From Clostridiales bacterium (GTDB lineage Bacteria; Bacillota; Clostridia; Christensenellales; UBA1242): a stretch of 64,000 nucleotides of DNA. The notes beneath the pieces are model-generated. The model worked only from the letters and a program-made list of their open reading frames with translations. It made no database searches and was not told the origin of the DNA. Position numbers and translations under genes: made by a program. The stretch is taken from the NCBI GenBank assembly GCA_015055515.1, contig SVIC01000002.1, positions 62,001 through 126,000 on the forward strand, read 5' to 3'. Positions 20,288-28,622 of the stretch are shown in pieces. Positions within the stretch are counted from its first letter, which is position 1. Every line of letters starts with the position of its first letter.

Positions 20288-20692
20288 TTAAATTTTTAAT
20301 TTTTCTGCAATTTTAGCTAGATCTATATCATATTTTTCCTTTAATGGCCATATGTCAAGTCCATCTTCAGCACGTCTTGGAATAATGTGTACATGATAAT
20401 GGAATACCGATTGCTGTGCATCTACACCACTAGCATTAATTATGTTAACGCCCGTATATCCGCAATTATTTACGTAATGCTCGGATATATATTTCACAGC
20501 CTCTTGCACTCTCATATAATATTCCATATCACAGTCCAGACTATTTACATAATGTTCCTTTGGTATAACTAATGTATGTCCAACAGAATCCTTTGCAATA
20601 TCTAGGAATGCATAGACATATTCATTTTCATATATTTTATAACTAGGAACCTCTCCCTTAATTATTTTACAAAAAATACAGTTATTTTCCAT
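20288..20692 (-). CDS. hinT: HIT family nucleotide hydrolase (HinT type)
   Basis: A 134-residue histidine triad protein hydrolysing purine nucleoside phosphoramidates. The zinc-like start NNCIFCKIIKGEVPS and the triad FHYHVHIIPR mark the HinT/Hit branch. It starts 11 bases inside the end of mtaB, with AAGG before ATG, so it is the last gene of the rsmE-mtaB-hit operon. Confidence 0.92.
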   Translation of the reverse strand: MENNCIFCKIIKGEVPSYKIYENEYVYAFLDIAKDSVGHTLVIPKEHYVNSLDCDMEYYMRVQEAVKYISEHYVNNCGYTGVNIINASGVDAQQSVFHYHVHIIPRRAEDGLDIWPLKEKYDIDLAKIAEKLKI

Positions 20693-21944
20693 ATTCCACC
20701 TTTAACCCTTCTTTATATAATTCTAATCCTTTTACCTTTATTATACTACCTATTACTATATTTTTGTTATTTGGCAAATAACACTTTATATAGTTCTCAC
20801 TATACCCTACAAGATAGTCTCCCTCAGTCTCTTCAATTAGCATTTCCATGCCTTTTCCAACGTATTTTAGATTGTATTCTTTTTGCAATTCTTCCGCAAT
20901 GCTAGATAGTCTGTTCATCCTATCTTTTTTTATCTCGGGAGCCGTATCTACAAATGTTGCTGCCCGTGTGCCCTTTTTCGCACTAAATGGGAAGCAATGA
21001 ATTTTACCAAACTTCACTTTTTTAACTAAATTCATAGTGCTGGCAAAATTTTCTTCTGTTTCACCTGGAAATCCCACTATAATATCTGTTGTTATATTTG
21101 CATTAGGAAAATATGAATATATCATTTCACAAGCATTTACATACTCCCTTGCAGTATATTTCCTATTCATTGACTTCAATACATCATCATCTCCACTTTG
21201 TAACGACAGATGAAAATGTGGAACAAAATTGGGCATACCTTTCATTATTTCTAATAGATCATTGGTTACTACACTTACTTCCAGACTACCCAGACGTATT
21301 CGAGCATCAATATCACTTAACTGAAGTAACAAATCCCTTAAGGCGTATCTATCATTAATCTTATAATCGGACATATCTATACCAACCAATACTATCTCGT
21401 TATAATCTCGTGATAATTCACGCGCCTCTTCAACAACCGATGATATATCTCTACTTACGCTCCTACCTCTAAGATATGGAATAATACAATAACTGCAGAA
21501 TCTATTACATCCATCTTGAATCTTAATATATGCACGTGCTTGATCTATTTTAGGATCTGTTAGATTATAATTAAATCCTGATAGTCGCACATCATCATAT
21601 AATTTGCCTTCAAAGTAATCTATAATCAAATCTTTGCGTTGATTATCAAAGACTGCATCGACACCGTTCTTTTGCAAAAAACTATCCTTATTTGCATCGC
21701 TTGCACAACCACATACTAATATTTTTGCATTAGGATTCAACTTGTTTATTTTTGAAACATATTGCCTACTCTTTTTCTCTGACTCATTAGTCACAGCACA
21801 CGTATTTAGAATATAATAATCTGCAACAATTAACTCTTCGCTAGTCACAAAACCCATTGCTTGCAATTTTTTTGCTAAGCAATCACTTTCATACTTATTA
21901 ACTTTACATCCTAATGTCAGTATACTTATTATCTCTTTTTTCAT
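20682..21944 (-). CDS. mtaB: tRNA t6A37 methylthiotransferase MtaB
   Basis: A 420-residue radical SAM methylthiotransferase of the MiaB/RimO group. The N-terminal UPF0004 domain carries a second iron-sulfur site (TLGCKVN, NTCAVTNESEKKS, CGCAS), the radical SAM motif is CNRFCSYC, and a TRAM domain ends the protein. The TLGCKVN start and CIIPYLRGRSVSR fit MtaB, which converts t6A to ms2t6A in tRNA-Lys. It lies four bases after rsmE. Confidence 0.92.
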   Translation of the reverse strand: MKKEIISILTLGCKVNKYESDCLAKKLQAMGFVTSEELIVADYYILNTCAVTNESEKKSRQYVSKINKLNPNAKILVCGCASDANKDSFLQKNGVDAVFDNQRKDLIIDYFEGKLYDDVRLSGFNYNLTDPKIDQARAYIKIQDGCNRFCSYCIIPYLRGRSVSRDISSVVEEARELSRDYNEIVLVGIDMSDYKINDRYALRDLLLQLSDIDARIRLGSLEVSVVTNDLLEIMKGMPNFVPHFHLSLQSGDDDVLKSMNRKYTAREYVNACEMIYSYFPNANITTDIIVGFPGETEENFASTMNLVKKVKFGKIHCFPFSAKKGTRAATFVDTAPEIKKDRMNRLSSIAEELQKEYNLKYVGKGMEMLIEETEGDYLVGYSENYIKCYLPNNKNIVIGSIIKVKGLELYKEGLKVEYGK

Positions 21945-21947
21945 TTG

Positions 21948-22670
21948 TTAATTATCTAGCAATATTGATACATAACCAGCCATAGCAATACTTGCAGTCT
22001 CTGCCCTAAGTATTCTGCTACCCAATGATATGCTCACTCCTCCGCCTTTTATTATTTTCTTTATTTCTTGTTCTTCAAATCCACCCTCTGACCCAATAAT
22101 TATGGCGATCTTAGACGAATTCTTTATTTTATCAATATATTTACTTAATTTGATAGACTTCTCGCACTCATTCGCAAATAATACTAGATCATAGTTAGTA
22201 AACAACTCAATCATTTTGTCGAAAGCTATACTGTCATGAATTATCATAGATTTACTGCGTTTGCATTGTTTTGAACTCTGATTGCTTATCTTCTGCAATT
22301 TGTCTTGCTTATTTTCACTAGGTTTTACTGTCTGATATTTAGAATGAAACAATCTCAAGTTTGCAACACCTAACTCATTTAATTTTTGAACAATCATTGA
22401 CATTTTATCGTTTTTCACTAATGCTTGAAACACATCAATACACTTTGTTGGATTGTGATCATTGCTTTTCTTTTCCAACACTCTGCATATTGTCTCTCTT
22501 TTAGTAATATCTTGTATCTCACAGATATAATCATACTCATCGTTGCATACTACAATGATTTTATCACCAGTTCTCATCCTAATGACATTGCAGATATGAT
22601 TGTGCTCTTCGCCCTCTATAGATATAATATCAGAATCTATTAATTTGTCTAAGAAAAATCTTTTGTACAT
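21948..22670 (-). CDS. rsmE: 16S rRNA m3U1498 methyltransferase RsmE
   Basis: A 240-residue SPOUT methylase. N-terminal PUA-like domain (EGEEHNHICNVIRMRTGD) and C-terminal knot with IGSEGGFEEQEI and LGSRILRAETA, the SAM site of RsmE. It starts one base after the degenerate ABC-type gene, so the two are cotranscribed. In Bacillus it follows prmA; prmA is missing here. Confidence 0.94.
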   Translation of the reverse strand: MYKRFFLDKLIDSDIISIEGEEHNHICNVIRMRTGDKIIVVCNDEYDYICEIQDITKRETICRVLEKKSNDHNPTKCIDVFQALVKNDKMSMIVQKLNELGVANLRLFHSKYQTVKPSENKQDKLQKISNQSSKQCKRSKSMIIHDSIAFDKMIELFTNYDLVLFANECEKSIKLSKYIDKIKNSSKIAIIIGSEGGFEEQEIKKIIKGGGVSISLGSRILRAETASIAMAGYVSILLDN

Positions 22671-22671
22671 A

Positions 22672-23325
22672 TTAATCCTCTATATGTGATAATTCGCCGA
22701 ATTCCAGCTTGTATTTATCACATTTAATATATTTTGCCAATTCTATATTATCACTCACGATTATACAAGACGCATCATTAGCCTTCACTAGCTTCTTTAT
22801 TTCATCTATTATATATTTTGCTTCGCTATCAGGAGCATCCTTAAACACATCATCTACCAGAATATAATCAAGTTTTCTCAAAGAAAGTCTTGCTAACGCA
22901 ACCTTAAGCCTATCAAATCGACCAATATTCTTCATTTTCTCATCTTTTAATAATTCCAGACCATAACATTTTAGAGCATTATTTATCTTTACTTCTTGCA
23001 TAGGCTTATTTATTTTACGAATCTTCAATACATACTTAAGGTTATCATATACACTTTTATTCTCTATACACGCAACCTTCTCTGGCATAAATCCCATTGA
23101 CACATTGGTCTTGAATAGATCCTTACTTACAGGTAAGTTATCATACAACACTTCACCCTTAAATGAATCCTCTATTCCAAGTAGTATTCTCAGAAGACTA
23201 CTTCTGCCACTTTCTTGCTTGCCATATATAAACATAGTTTTTTTATTTTGCAATTCAAAATTAATATTTTGCAATGTATTATACTCTTTTGTATATGCAA
23301 AATACAAATTACTCACCTTTAACAT
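22672..23325 (-). CDS. degenerate ABC-type ATPase domain protein
   Basis: A 217-residue protein that follows the ABC ATPase fold along its whole length, but each catalytic motif is altered. The Walker A region reads GKQESGRSS (35-43) with Arg 41 for the invariant Lys. The Q-loop region has MPEK, the signature is NIGRFDR (133-139) instead of LSGGQ, Walker B is LVDDV (156-160) with Asp where the catalytic Glu is expected, and the switch His is replaced in VSDN (190-193). No permease gene is adjacent. It may be a non-hydrolysing partner or regulator; role unknown. Confidence 0.8.
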   Translation of the reverse strand: MLKVSNLYFAYTKEYNTLQNINFELQNKKTMFIYGKQESGRSSLLRILLGIEDSFKGEVLYDNLPVSKDLFKTNVSMGFMPEKVACIENKSVYDNLKYVLKIRKINKPMQEVKINNALKCYGLELLKDEKMKNIGRFDRLKVALARLSLRKLDYILVDDVFKDAPDSEAKYIIDEIKKLVKANDASCIIVSDNIELAKYIKCDKYKLEFGELSHIED

Positions 23326-23374
23326 AATTAATCCTCGCTATAAAATATACTTTATTATACATCATAATTAGAAA

Positions 23375-23404
23375 TAAAAAAAGGAATTGTATAATACAAT
23401 TCCT
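23375..23404 (-). terminator. rho-independent terminator after hpf
   Basis: Perfect 10-bp stem (23382-23391 with 23395-23404, loop TAA) followed on the minus strand by a run of seven T. It lies ten bases after the hpf stop. Confidence 0.85.
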
Positions 23405-23413
23405 AAAATTTTT

Positions 23414-23938
23414 TTAATAATCCAACTCTATTAATCCTAGATTGCCATCCGCTCTACGATATATTACATTCACTTCGCCAGATTTAGCATTCAAGAATAT
23501 AAAGAATGAATGACCCAACATATCAAGATTGAACTCTGCATCTTCTATTGTCATTGGCTCCAATTCAAATCTCTTTGTTTTAACCACCTTACGAGGCTCT
23601 TCCTTTGGTATTTCCTCCAAGAATTCCAGAGTGTCTACAAAGTCTTTAATTGCTCTTGTTTTATTCTTTGTACAAGTCTTTACTATCTGTCTCTCTATCT
23701 TAGGCAAGGCCGAGTCAATATTGTTGAACATATTATCGCTCAATACCTCACTTCTGAAGAACATTCCATCAGCATTGATTGTGATCTCTAGCTTATGATC
23801 ATCATTTTGCTCGATGCAATTTACTTTCACATCGAAGTTCTTGTTGAAATATTTCTCCAACTTGGATATTTTTTTCTCGATTATGTCCTTAAAATGACTA
23901 GTAATTTTATAATTTTTAGAAATGTAATTAATTTTCAT
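23414..23938 (-). CDS. hpf: ribosome hibernation promoting factor, long form
   Basis: A 174-residue long HPF. The N-terminal beta-alpha domain (about 1-100) binds the 30S decoding site; the C-terminal domain (from about FELEPMT, ending YRRADGNLGLIELDY) dimerises 70S into 100S particles. Monocistronic, with AAGGGGGT eight bases before ATG, its own promoter and terminator, suggesting stationary-phase control. Confidence 0.94.
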   Translation of the reverse strand: MKINYISKNYKITSHFKDIIEKKISKLEKYFNKNFDVKVNCIEQNDDHKLEITINADGMFFRSEVLSDNMFNNIDSALPKIERQIVKTCTKNKTRAIKDFVDTLEFLEEIPKEEPRKVVKTKRFELEPMTIEDAEFNLDMLGHSFFIFLNAKSGEVNVIYRRADGNLGLIELDY

Positions 23939-23970
23939 AAGTTTTTACCCCCTTACCATTTCTTATAGTT

Positions 23971-23998
23971 AGTATATCAAATGATCGCATGTTTACAA
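23971..23998 (-). promoter_or_regulatory. putative promoter of hpf
   Basis: TTGTAA (23993-23998) and TATACT (23971-23976), spacer 16 bp, about 35 bases upstream of the hpf ATG. Confidence 0.5.
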
Positions 23999-24017
23999 AG
24001 GAAATAAATATATTTTT

Positions 24018-26531
24018 CTAAATATTCTCTGCCTCAAATTGTAACTGATTGCCTTTATAAGATATCTTGATGACATCACCTTTTACAATATTACCATTTA
24101 ACATTTCTTCTACAATCCTATCCTCTACTTGTTGCTCTATCAATCTTCTCAATGGCCTTGCACCATACTGAGGTTCATAACCCCTTTGGATTAGATAATT
24201 AAGGGCATTTTCTGTTATCTTCAAAGAGTTGCCTTTTTCTCTCAACCTCTTGTTAAGATTGCTAATGAATATCTTTGCAATACAAGTAAGGTCTTGTATT
24301 GTTAATGGATGGAAAATAGTAACAACATCTATTCTATTCACGAATTCGGGCTTGAAATACTCTCTAAATGCAGTAGTCAAAGTGTTTTTTACTATGTCAT
24401 AACTTATTGAATTATCACCAAAATGAATATAGTTATCATTCTTAGGCAACTTATCTACACCAACATTACTAGTAAATATAATTATCGTGTTTTTGAAATT
24501 TACTAGTCTTCCTTTGCTATCAGTCAGCCTACCGTCATCCAACACTTGCAATAACAGATTATATACATCGCTATGAGCCTTCTCTAATTCATCAAATAAG
24601 ATTACAGAATATGGTTTTCTTCTCACAGCTTCTGTTAGTTGCCCCCCATCTTCAAATCCGATATATCCTGGTGGCGGACCAATTAGCCTACTTACACTAT
24701 GTTTTTCCATATATTCGCTCATGTCTATTCTGATAAATGAATTCTCATTTCCAAACATAGCCTCTGCCAGAGCCTTGCACAATTCTGTTTTACCAACACC
24801 ACTTTGCCCTAAGAACATGAAGCTTCCTATTGGCCTCTTGTTATCTTTTAATCCCACTCTTGCACGCCTTATAGCCTTGCATACAGCCGATACAGCCTCG
24901 TTCTGACCAATAACCCTCTTGTGAAGCATGTTTTCCAGATCCATCAACTTATCTTTCTCTTCTTCATCCAGTTTTGTTACAGGAATCTGGGTCCAGTCAC
25001 TTATTATTTCTCGGATCTCGTTATCTGTTATTCTTAATTCGTTGTCACTTATATGTGAAGAAGAATGCATTGCCTTGTCTCTTTCACTCTGTAATTGTAC
25101 TATTTGCACACGTATTTCATTTGCCCGTGAATAATTCTCAGCCATTAATGCATTCTTCTTCTGTGCCTCTAGCGATTCAATTTTATTGTTCAGTTCTACC
25201 ACATTATGTGGCGATCGCATATGCCCTATCTTGATCCTGCTACTAGCCTCATCTATTAGATCAATCGCCTTGTCTGGCAGATTTCTATCAGTGATATACC
25301 TCTCCGACAACCTTACCGCACTGTCTATAGCCTCATCTGTAATTATAACATGATGAAAGTTCTCGAATCCTGCTCTTAACCCATGCAATATCTTGATAGT
25401 ATCTTCTATGCTAGGCGGATCTACCTGTACAGGCTGAAAACGCCTCTCCATCGCTTTGTCTGCACCAATATACTTTTGATACTCTTCGTTTGTTGTTGCA
25501 CCAATAGTTTGGAATTCACCTCTTGCCAAATATGGCTTCAACATATCAGCAGGATTAACTTCGCCTTTGTCGCCTCCCACTTGCATAATTGTGTGAATTT
25601 CATCTATGAATACAATGATCCTGTCATCATTAGTGACTACATCTATTAGCTTCTTTAATTTTTCTTCCAGAGCCCCTCTGTATTTTGTTCCTGCTAATAA
25701 GTGTCCCAACTCAAGCGAGAAAATAATCTTGTCTTTCAATATTTCTGGTACATCACCACATACAATTGCCCGTGCCAGTCCATCTACTATCGCACTTTTT
25801 CCAACACCTGGCTCACCTACTAGTACAGGGTTGTTTTTTGTCTTTCTACATAGTATTTCTATTACTCTAGATATTTCTTCACTTCTACCAATGACTTCAT
25901 CAATCTTGCCCATTCTTGCCTTAGCGGTCAGATCAGATCCTAATTCTTTTAACCCTTCTGGTAGATCAACGCTGTCTTTTTTCTCTTCACTAAAATAGTT
26001 CGGTGTTTCTTCATTCGTAACACTATTATATTCGAATATATTATTATCTTCTACCTCATCTTCCACTTTTGGTATAGTCATATATTCCGACTTAATTAAC
26101 TGCATTAAATTAGACTTTAATGTATTAATATTTGCCTTAAAATTCTTTTTTAATATATTTACGGCATAGCAATCGTCACAAGATAACAATGATACTAATA
26201 AGTGATCAATTGTTACATAATTCTTGCCTATCTGTGAACTGAATTGATTAGCTATTAGAAATACTTCTCTTGTCTTGCTAGCCAACTCAATTGTCGGATC
26301 AACAATAGTCTTTATCTTCTTAGGAGCAGTACGTGCAAATAATTTTTCTAACTTTGCAGTAGTCACATTGAATGACTGTAAAATATTACTAGCATTAGTA
26401 TTTGATACAGACACAATTCCATATAGTAAATGCTCTGTCCCTATTTCATATTGCCCATAATTAAGAGCGATTGCTCCCGCCTTCTGCAAAGCCAAATCCA
26501 CAGTTTCTGTTACATTAAATCCGTTATACAT
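24018..26531 (-). CDS. clpC: ATP-dependent Clp protease ATPase subunit ClpC
   Basis: An 837-residue HSP100 unfoldase. Two-part Clp N domain (1-150), first AAA module with GEPGVGKS and DEIHT, a short middle domain with a UVR-like segment near 440-470 (MAENYSRANEIRVQ), second AAA module with GQSGVGKT and the C-terminal lid. The length and short M domain fit ClpC rather than ClpB. It feeds ClpP. The usual ctsR-mcsA-mcsB genes are not next to it, so McsB-marked targeting may be absent or elsewhere. AAGGA seven bases before ATG. Confidence 0.92.
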   Translation of the reverse strand: MYNGFNVTETVDLALQKAGAIALNYGQYEIGTEHLLYGIVSVSNTNASNILQSFNVTTAKLEKLFARTAPKKIKTIVDPTIELASKTREVFLIANQFSSQIGKNYVTIDHLLVSLLSCDDCYAVNILKKNFKANINTLKSNLMQLIKSEYMTIPKVEDEVEDNNIFEYNSVTNEETPNYFSEEKKDSVDLPEGLKELGSDLTAKARMGKIDEVIGRSEEISRVIEILCRKTKNNPVLVGEPGVGKSAIVDGLARAIVCGDVPEILKDKIIFSLELGHLLAGTKYRGALEEKLKKLIDVVTNDDRIIVFIDEIHTIMQVGGDKGEVNPADMLKPYLARGEFQTIGATTNEEYQKYIGADKAMERRFQPVQVDPPSIEDTIKILHGLRAGFENFHHVIITDEAIDSAVRLSERYITDRNLPDKAIDLIDEASSRIKIGHMRSPHNVVELNNKIESLEAQKKNALMAENYSRANEIRVQIVQLQSERDKAMHSSSHISDNELRITDNEIREIISDWTQIPVTKLDEEEKDKLMDLENMLHKRVIGQNEAVSAVCKAIRRARVGLKDNKRPIGSFMFLGQSGVGKTELCKALAEAMFGNENSFIRIDMSEYMEKHSVSRLIGPPPGYIGFEDGGQLTEAVRRKPYSVILFDELEKAHSDVYNLLLQVLDDGRLTDSKGRLVNFKNTIIIFTSNVGVDKLPKNDNYIHFGDNSISYDIVKNTLTTAFREYFKPEFVNRIDVVTIFHPLTIQDLTCIAKIFISNLNKRLREKGNSLKITENALNYLIQRGYEPQYGARPLRRLIEQQVEDRIVEEMLNGNIVKGDVIKISYKGNQLQFEAENI

Positions 26532-26664
26532 ACTTCTATCCTTATATAATATATTTTAGTGTAACACATATTATATTATTATCCAAATCTCTTTGCATTG
26601 TTTTATTTTTGACATATTTTATCTTCTTTAATACTTTGCTATTTTCTTAAATTATATAAAAACA

Positions 26665-26694
26665 TTGACAAACACATATTTTTGTTAGTACAAT
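26665..26694 (+). promoter_or_regulatory. sigma-A promoter of the 91-aa plus-strand gene
   Basis: TTGACA (26665-26670) and TACAAT (26689-26694), spacer 18 bp, 25 bases before the start codon. Confidence 0.75.
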
Positions 26695-26719
26695 AAGTGT
26701 AGTTAGAGAGGTGAAAACA

Positions 26720-26995
26720 ATGCAAATTAAAGAAAATACATTTATAAAATTATCGGATAATCGTACATATATCGTAGCAAATATTCTAGAATTCAAAGGT
26801 ACAGAATACGCATATCTAGTGAGTTCCGAAAATAAGAAATTATATTATTCATTCTGTACAGAGACAATCAATGCAGAAGGAAAACCTGTACTTAACTCTG
26901 TAAAGGATAAATATCTAACAGAAAGGCTAAAAGCGATGTTCTCTGAAAACATGCAGGAAAAACTTAAAAACTTAAAATTAGAAGATGTAGAATAG
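26720..26995 (+). CDS. hypothetical protein, 91 aa
   Basis: A small soluble protein, one of few on the plus strand. ATG 26720 is chosen over an in-frame GTG at 26711 because GAGAGGTG lies directly before it. The sequence (FIKLSDNRTYIVANILEFKGTEYAYLV) looks like a small beta barrel with a helical, Lys/Glu-rich end, loosely like DUF1292-type proteins, but the match is not firm. It has its own promoter and a strong terminator, so it is probably well expressed. Divergent from clpC. Confidence 0.72.
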   Translation: MQIKENTFIKLSDNRTYIVANILEFKGTEYAYLVSSENKKLYYSFCTETINAEGKPVLNSVKDKYLTERLKAMFSENMQEKLKNLKLEDVE

Positions 26996-27027
26996 AAAAA
27001 TGCCATGTATTATACATGGCATTTTTA
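26996..27027 (+). terminator. rho-independent terminator after the 91-aa gene
   Basis: Fourteen-bp perfect stem (26996-27009 with 27013-27026, loop TTA) starting at the stop codon and ending in TTTTT; symmetrical, so it could also stop minus-strand transcripts. Confidence 0.85.
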
Positions 27028-27042
27028 TTTACTAATGACACG

Positions 27043-27064
27043 GAAAAATCCCCGAAGGGATTTT
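27043..27064 (-). terminator. UUCG-loop terminator beyond the duplicated tRNA-Leu 3' end
   Basis: Stem AAAATCCC with GGGATTTT around a TTCG loop (minus strand), followed by TTTTT. It lies some 50 bases beyond the partial tRNA copy at 27117-27136 and is probably the original tRNA operon terminator. Confidence 0.72.
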
Positions 27065-27116
27065 ATTTTCGTTAATTCTTTAGTTTTAATCACATAAATG
27101 CTATACTAGTCGAACG

Positions 27117-27136
27117 TTGGTGCCGAAGACCGGACT
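27117..27136 (-). repeat. 20-bp copy of the tRNA-Leu(TAA) 3' end
   Basis: Identical to 27329-27348, which is the end of the T arm, acceptor strand, discriminator and CCA of tRNA-Leu(TAA). The rest of the tRNA is missing, so this is a direct repeat and not a gene. Confidence 0.85.
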
Positions 27137-27298
27137 AATCAATAAATCAACATAATATAAAAATCTCTACTACACATAATAATCCACTGCAGTAAATGTA
27201 CGCCGTGTAGCGTTAGCAGAACGGTCCGTGCCGGTTCAAGTGAGATTGTGTTAACAATCCATGATGCATTAGCAACATACCGTTCGAGGCACAGACAA
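27137..27298. other. insertion-like segment between the two tRNA-Leu 3' copies
   Basis: About 160 bp without a credible gene. It contains palindromes such as ACTGCAGT, CTACAC/GTGTAG arms and a six-bp hairpin (27243-27258). A T-arm-like CCGGTTCAAG (27231-27240) lies in the orientation opposite to the tRNA. The arrangement tRNA, terminator, segment, partial tRNA, terminator is what site-specific integration into a tRNA 3' end would leave. Confidence 0.6.
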
Positions 27299-27320
27299 CA
27301 AAAAAATCCCCGTAGGGATT
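27299..27320 (-). terminator. rho-independent terminator of the tRNA Val-Gly-Cys-Leu operon
   Basis: AATCCC/GGGATT stem with a four-base loop followed on the minus strand by seven T, ten bases after the tRNA-Leu CCA. Confidence 0.78.
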
Positions 27321-27329
27321 ATTTTTGTT

Positions 27330-27416
27330 TGGTGCCGAAGACCGGACTTGAACCGGTACGATATTGCTACCGCAGGATTTTAAGTCCTGTGCGTCTGCCT
27401 ATTCCGCCACTTCGGC
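27330..27416 (-). tRNA. tRNA-Leu (anticodon TAA)
   Basis: An 87-nt tRNA with acceptor GCCGAAG/CTTCGGC, anticodon loop CTTAAAA, long variable arm (class II) and encoded CCA. Last gene of the four-tRNA group. Its final 20 bases are repeated at 27117-27136. Confidence 0.96.
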
Positions 27417-27424
27417 AAAATATT

Positions 27425-27499
27425 TGGAGGCACCATTCAGATTTGAACTGAAGAATGAAGGTTTTGCAGACCTTTGCCTTACCACTTGGCTATGGTGCC
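27425..27499 (-). tRNA. tRNA-Cys (anticodon GCA)
   Basis: A 75-nt cloverleaf, acceptor GGCACCA/TGGTGCC, anticodon loop CTGCAAA, T loop TTCAAAT, encoded CCA. Confidence 0.95.
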
Positions 27500-27544
27500 A
27501 TATAAATATATATGAAAACAATTAAAATTGTGCTAATTAAAAAA

Positions 27545-27619
27545 TGGAGCGGAAGACGAGATTCGAACTCGCGACATTCGCCTTGGCAAGGCGACGCTCT
27601 ACCACTGAGCCACTCCCGC
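27545..27619 (-). tRNA. tRNA-Gly (anticodon GCC)
   Basis: A 75-nt cloverleaf, acceptor GCGGGAG/CTTCCGC with one G-U pair, anticodon loop TTGCCAA, T loop TTCGAAT, encoded CCA. Confidence 0.96.
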
Positions 27620-27677
27620 ATAATTGGTTTATTAAATATTATAGCCTGCTCCGACGAACAGGCCAATAATAGTATTG

Positions 27678-27753
27678 TGGTGGAAGTTATAGGACTCGAA
27701 CCTATGACCCTCTGCTTGTAAGGCAGATGCTCTACCAACTGAGCTAAACTTCC
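27678..27753 (-). tRNA. tRNA-Val (anticodon TAC)
   Basis: A 76-nt cloverleaf, acceptor GGAAGTT/AACTTCC, anticodon loop CTTACAA, T loop TTCGAGT, encoded CCA. First gene of the group. Confidence 0.96.
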
Positions 27754-27781
27754 ATATGCAATCTCTATCGAATGCTCTATT

Positions 27782-27810
27782 AATATAACAAATAAATTCT
27801 ACAAATGCAA
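27782..27810 (-). promoter_or_regulatory. promoter of the tRNA Val-Gly-Cys-Leu operon
   Basis: TTGCAT (27805-27810) and TATATT (27782-27787) on the minus strand, spacer 17 bp, 28 bases before tRNA-Val. Confidence 0.68.
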
Positions 27811-27945
27811 GTGTTTTTTATAATTTTTTCAAAAAAAATTAAATTTTTTTATTTTTTATTTTACTTACATAAAAAATATAAAATAATTGCACCGAAGTAT
27901 CTCAAATTATTTGACTATATATGCATTTTGAGTATTATATGTAAT

Positions 27946-28593
27946 ATGGAAAGAGATAAAAAATTTTATTATATATTTATTAATATTAAAGGCGCATTAT
28001 ATACCGCCGATTGGATTAAATTCACGCAAAGTGCTGTAATGGCAGAAGAAGACCATGAATACACTAAAACTGTACATAGCATGCTAGAAAAACATCCCGA
28101 ATGGAACAGCTATTACAAGACTAGAATGTATATGAGGTCAAAACATATCCGAAAGATATGCCCATATAATGTTGAAGCACTGAATACTTTGATCGATGAA
28201 CTAAGCGACAACTATGATATTAATCTAGTGGTAACATCTCACAAGTGGAAAGAACTATTCGATATAAAGACTATTCCTGCATTGGTTAAGAACGGCCTAG
28301 ATTATAACCATATAGTACTAGATAAGACAGATACTCGCATAGAAGATACTACAAAGGGTATAAAAGACTATTTGGCACAGGTAGGCAATCCAAGCAATTA
28401 CCTTGTAATAGATTATCAAAAAGAATTAGAAGATTCATTTCCTAGCGACAAATTAATTTTGTGTGAAGAAAGAAAGAGTGGGCTAAACGAAGAACTGGTA
28501 AATCTATACTTGCATAATTCATCAGCAATAGACGGTTCCGTTGTTACTTCAAATGCCTCAATGGATTATGATGCAGAATATGAATTGGTATAA
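27946..28593 (+). CDS. HAD-like protein with lost catalytic aspartates
   Basis: A 215-residue protein that follows the layout of the small HAD domain found in RNA-repair proteins. Motif I reads FINIKGAL (11-18) where LDIDGVL is expected, so both catalytic Asp are replaced (N13, K15). Motif II is VVTSHKW (95-101), motif III Lys lies around 137, and motif IV is YLVIDYQKE (152-160). The C-terminal KSGL (177-180) also fits the family. An upstream in-frame TTG-type start at 27805 would add a non-family Phe/Tyr/Lys-rich leader; ATG 27946 matches the domain start, although Shine-Dalgarno pairing is weak. It probably binds a ligand without phosphatase activity. Confidence 0.68.
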   Translation: MERDKKFYYIFINIKGALYTADWIKFTQSAVMAEEDHEYTKTVHSMLEKHPEWNSYYKTRMYMRSKHIRKICPYNVEALNTLIDELSDNYDINLVVTSHKWKELFDIKTIPALVKNGLDYNHIVLDKTDTRIEDTTKGIKDYLAQVGNPSNYLVIDYQKELEDSFPSDKLILCEERKSGLNEELVNLYLHNSSAIDGSVVTSNASMDYDAEYELV

Positions 28594-28622
28594 AAAATGA
28601 TGTCATATAGACATCATTTTTT
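28592..28622. terminator. bidirectional terminator between the HAD-like and signal peptidase genes
   Basis: Perfect 13-bp stem (28592-28604 with 28610-28622) with A and T runs on the two sides, serving convergent genes on both strands. The last Lys codons of the peptidase gene are part of it. Confidence 0.82.

Noticed and set aside
25606-25998. 130-codon plus-strand frame
   Set aside because: Antisense shadow of the ClpC first AAA module; no ribosome site.
27117-27136. Possible fifth tRNA gene beside tRNA-Leu(TAA)
   Set aside because: Only the 3' 20 bases match; no D arm, anticodon arm or 5' acceptor strand follows.
27248-27451. Plus-strand reading frame with LVPKTGLEPVRYCYRR
   Set aside because: This is a translation across the tRNA-Leu gene in the antisense direction, a well-known artefact.
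27490-27738. Reading frames on both strands within the tRNA Gly-Val region
   Set aside because: They translate the tRNA genes themselves and have no ribosome site.
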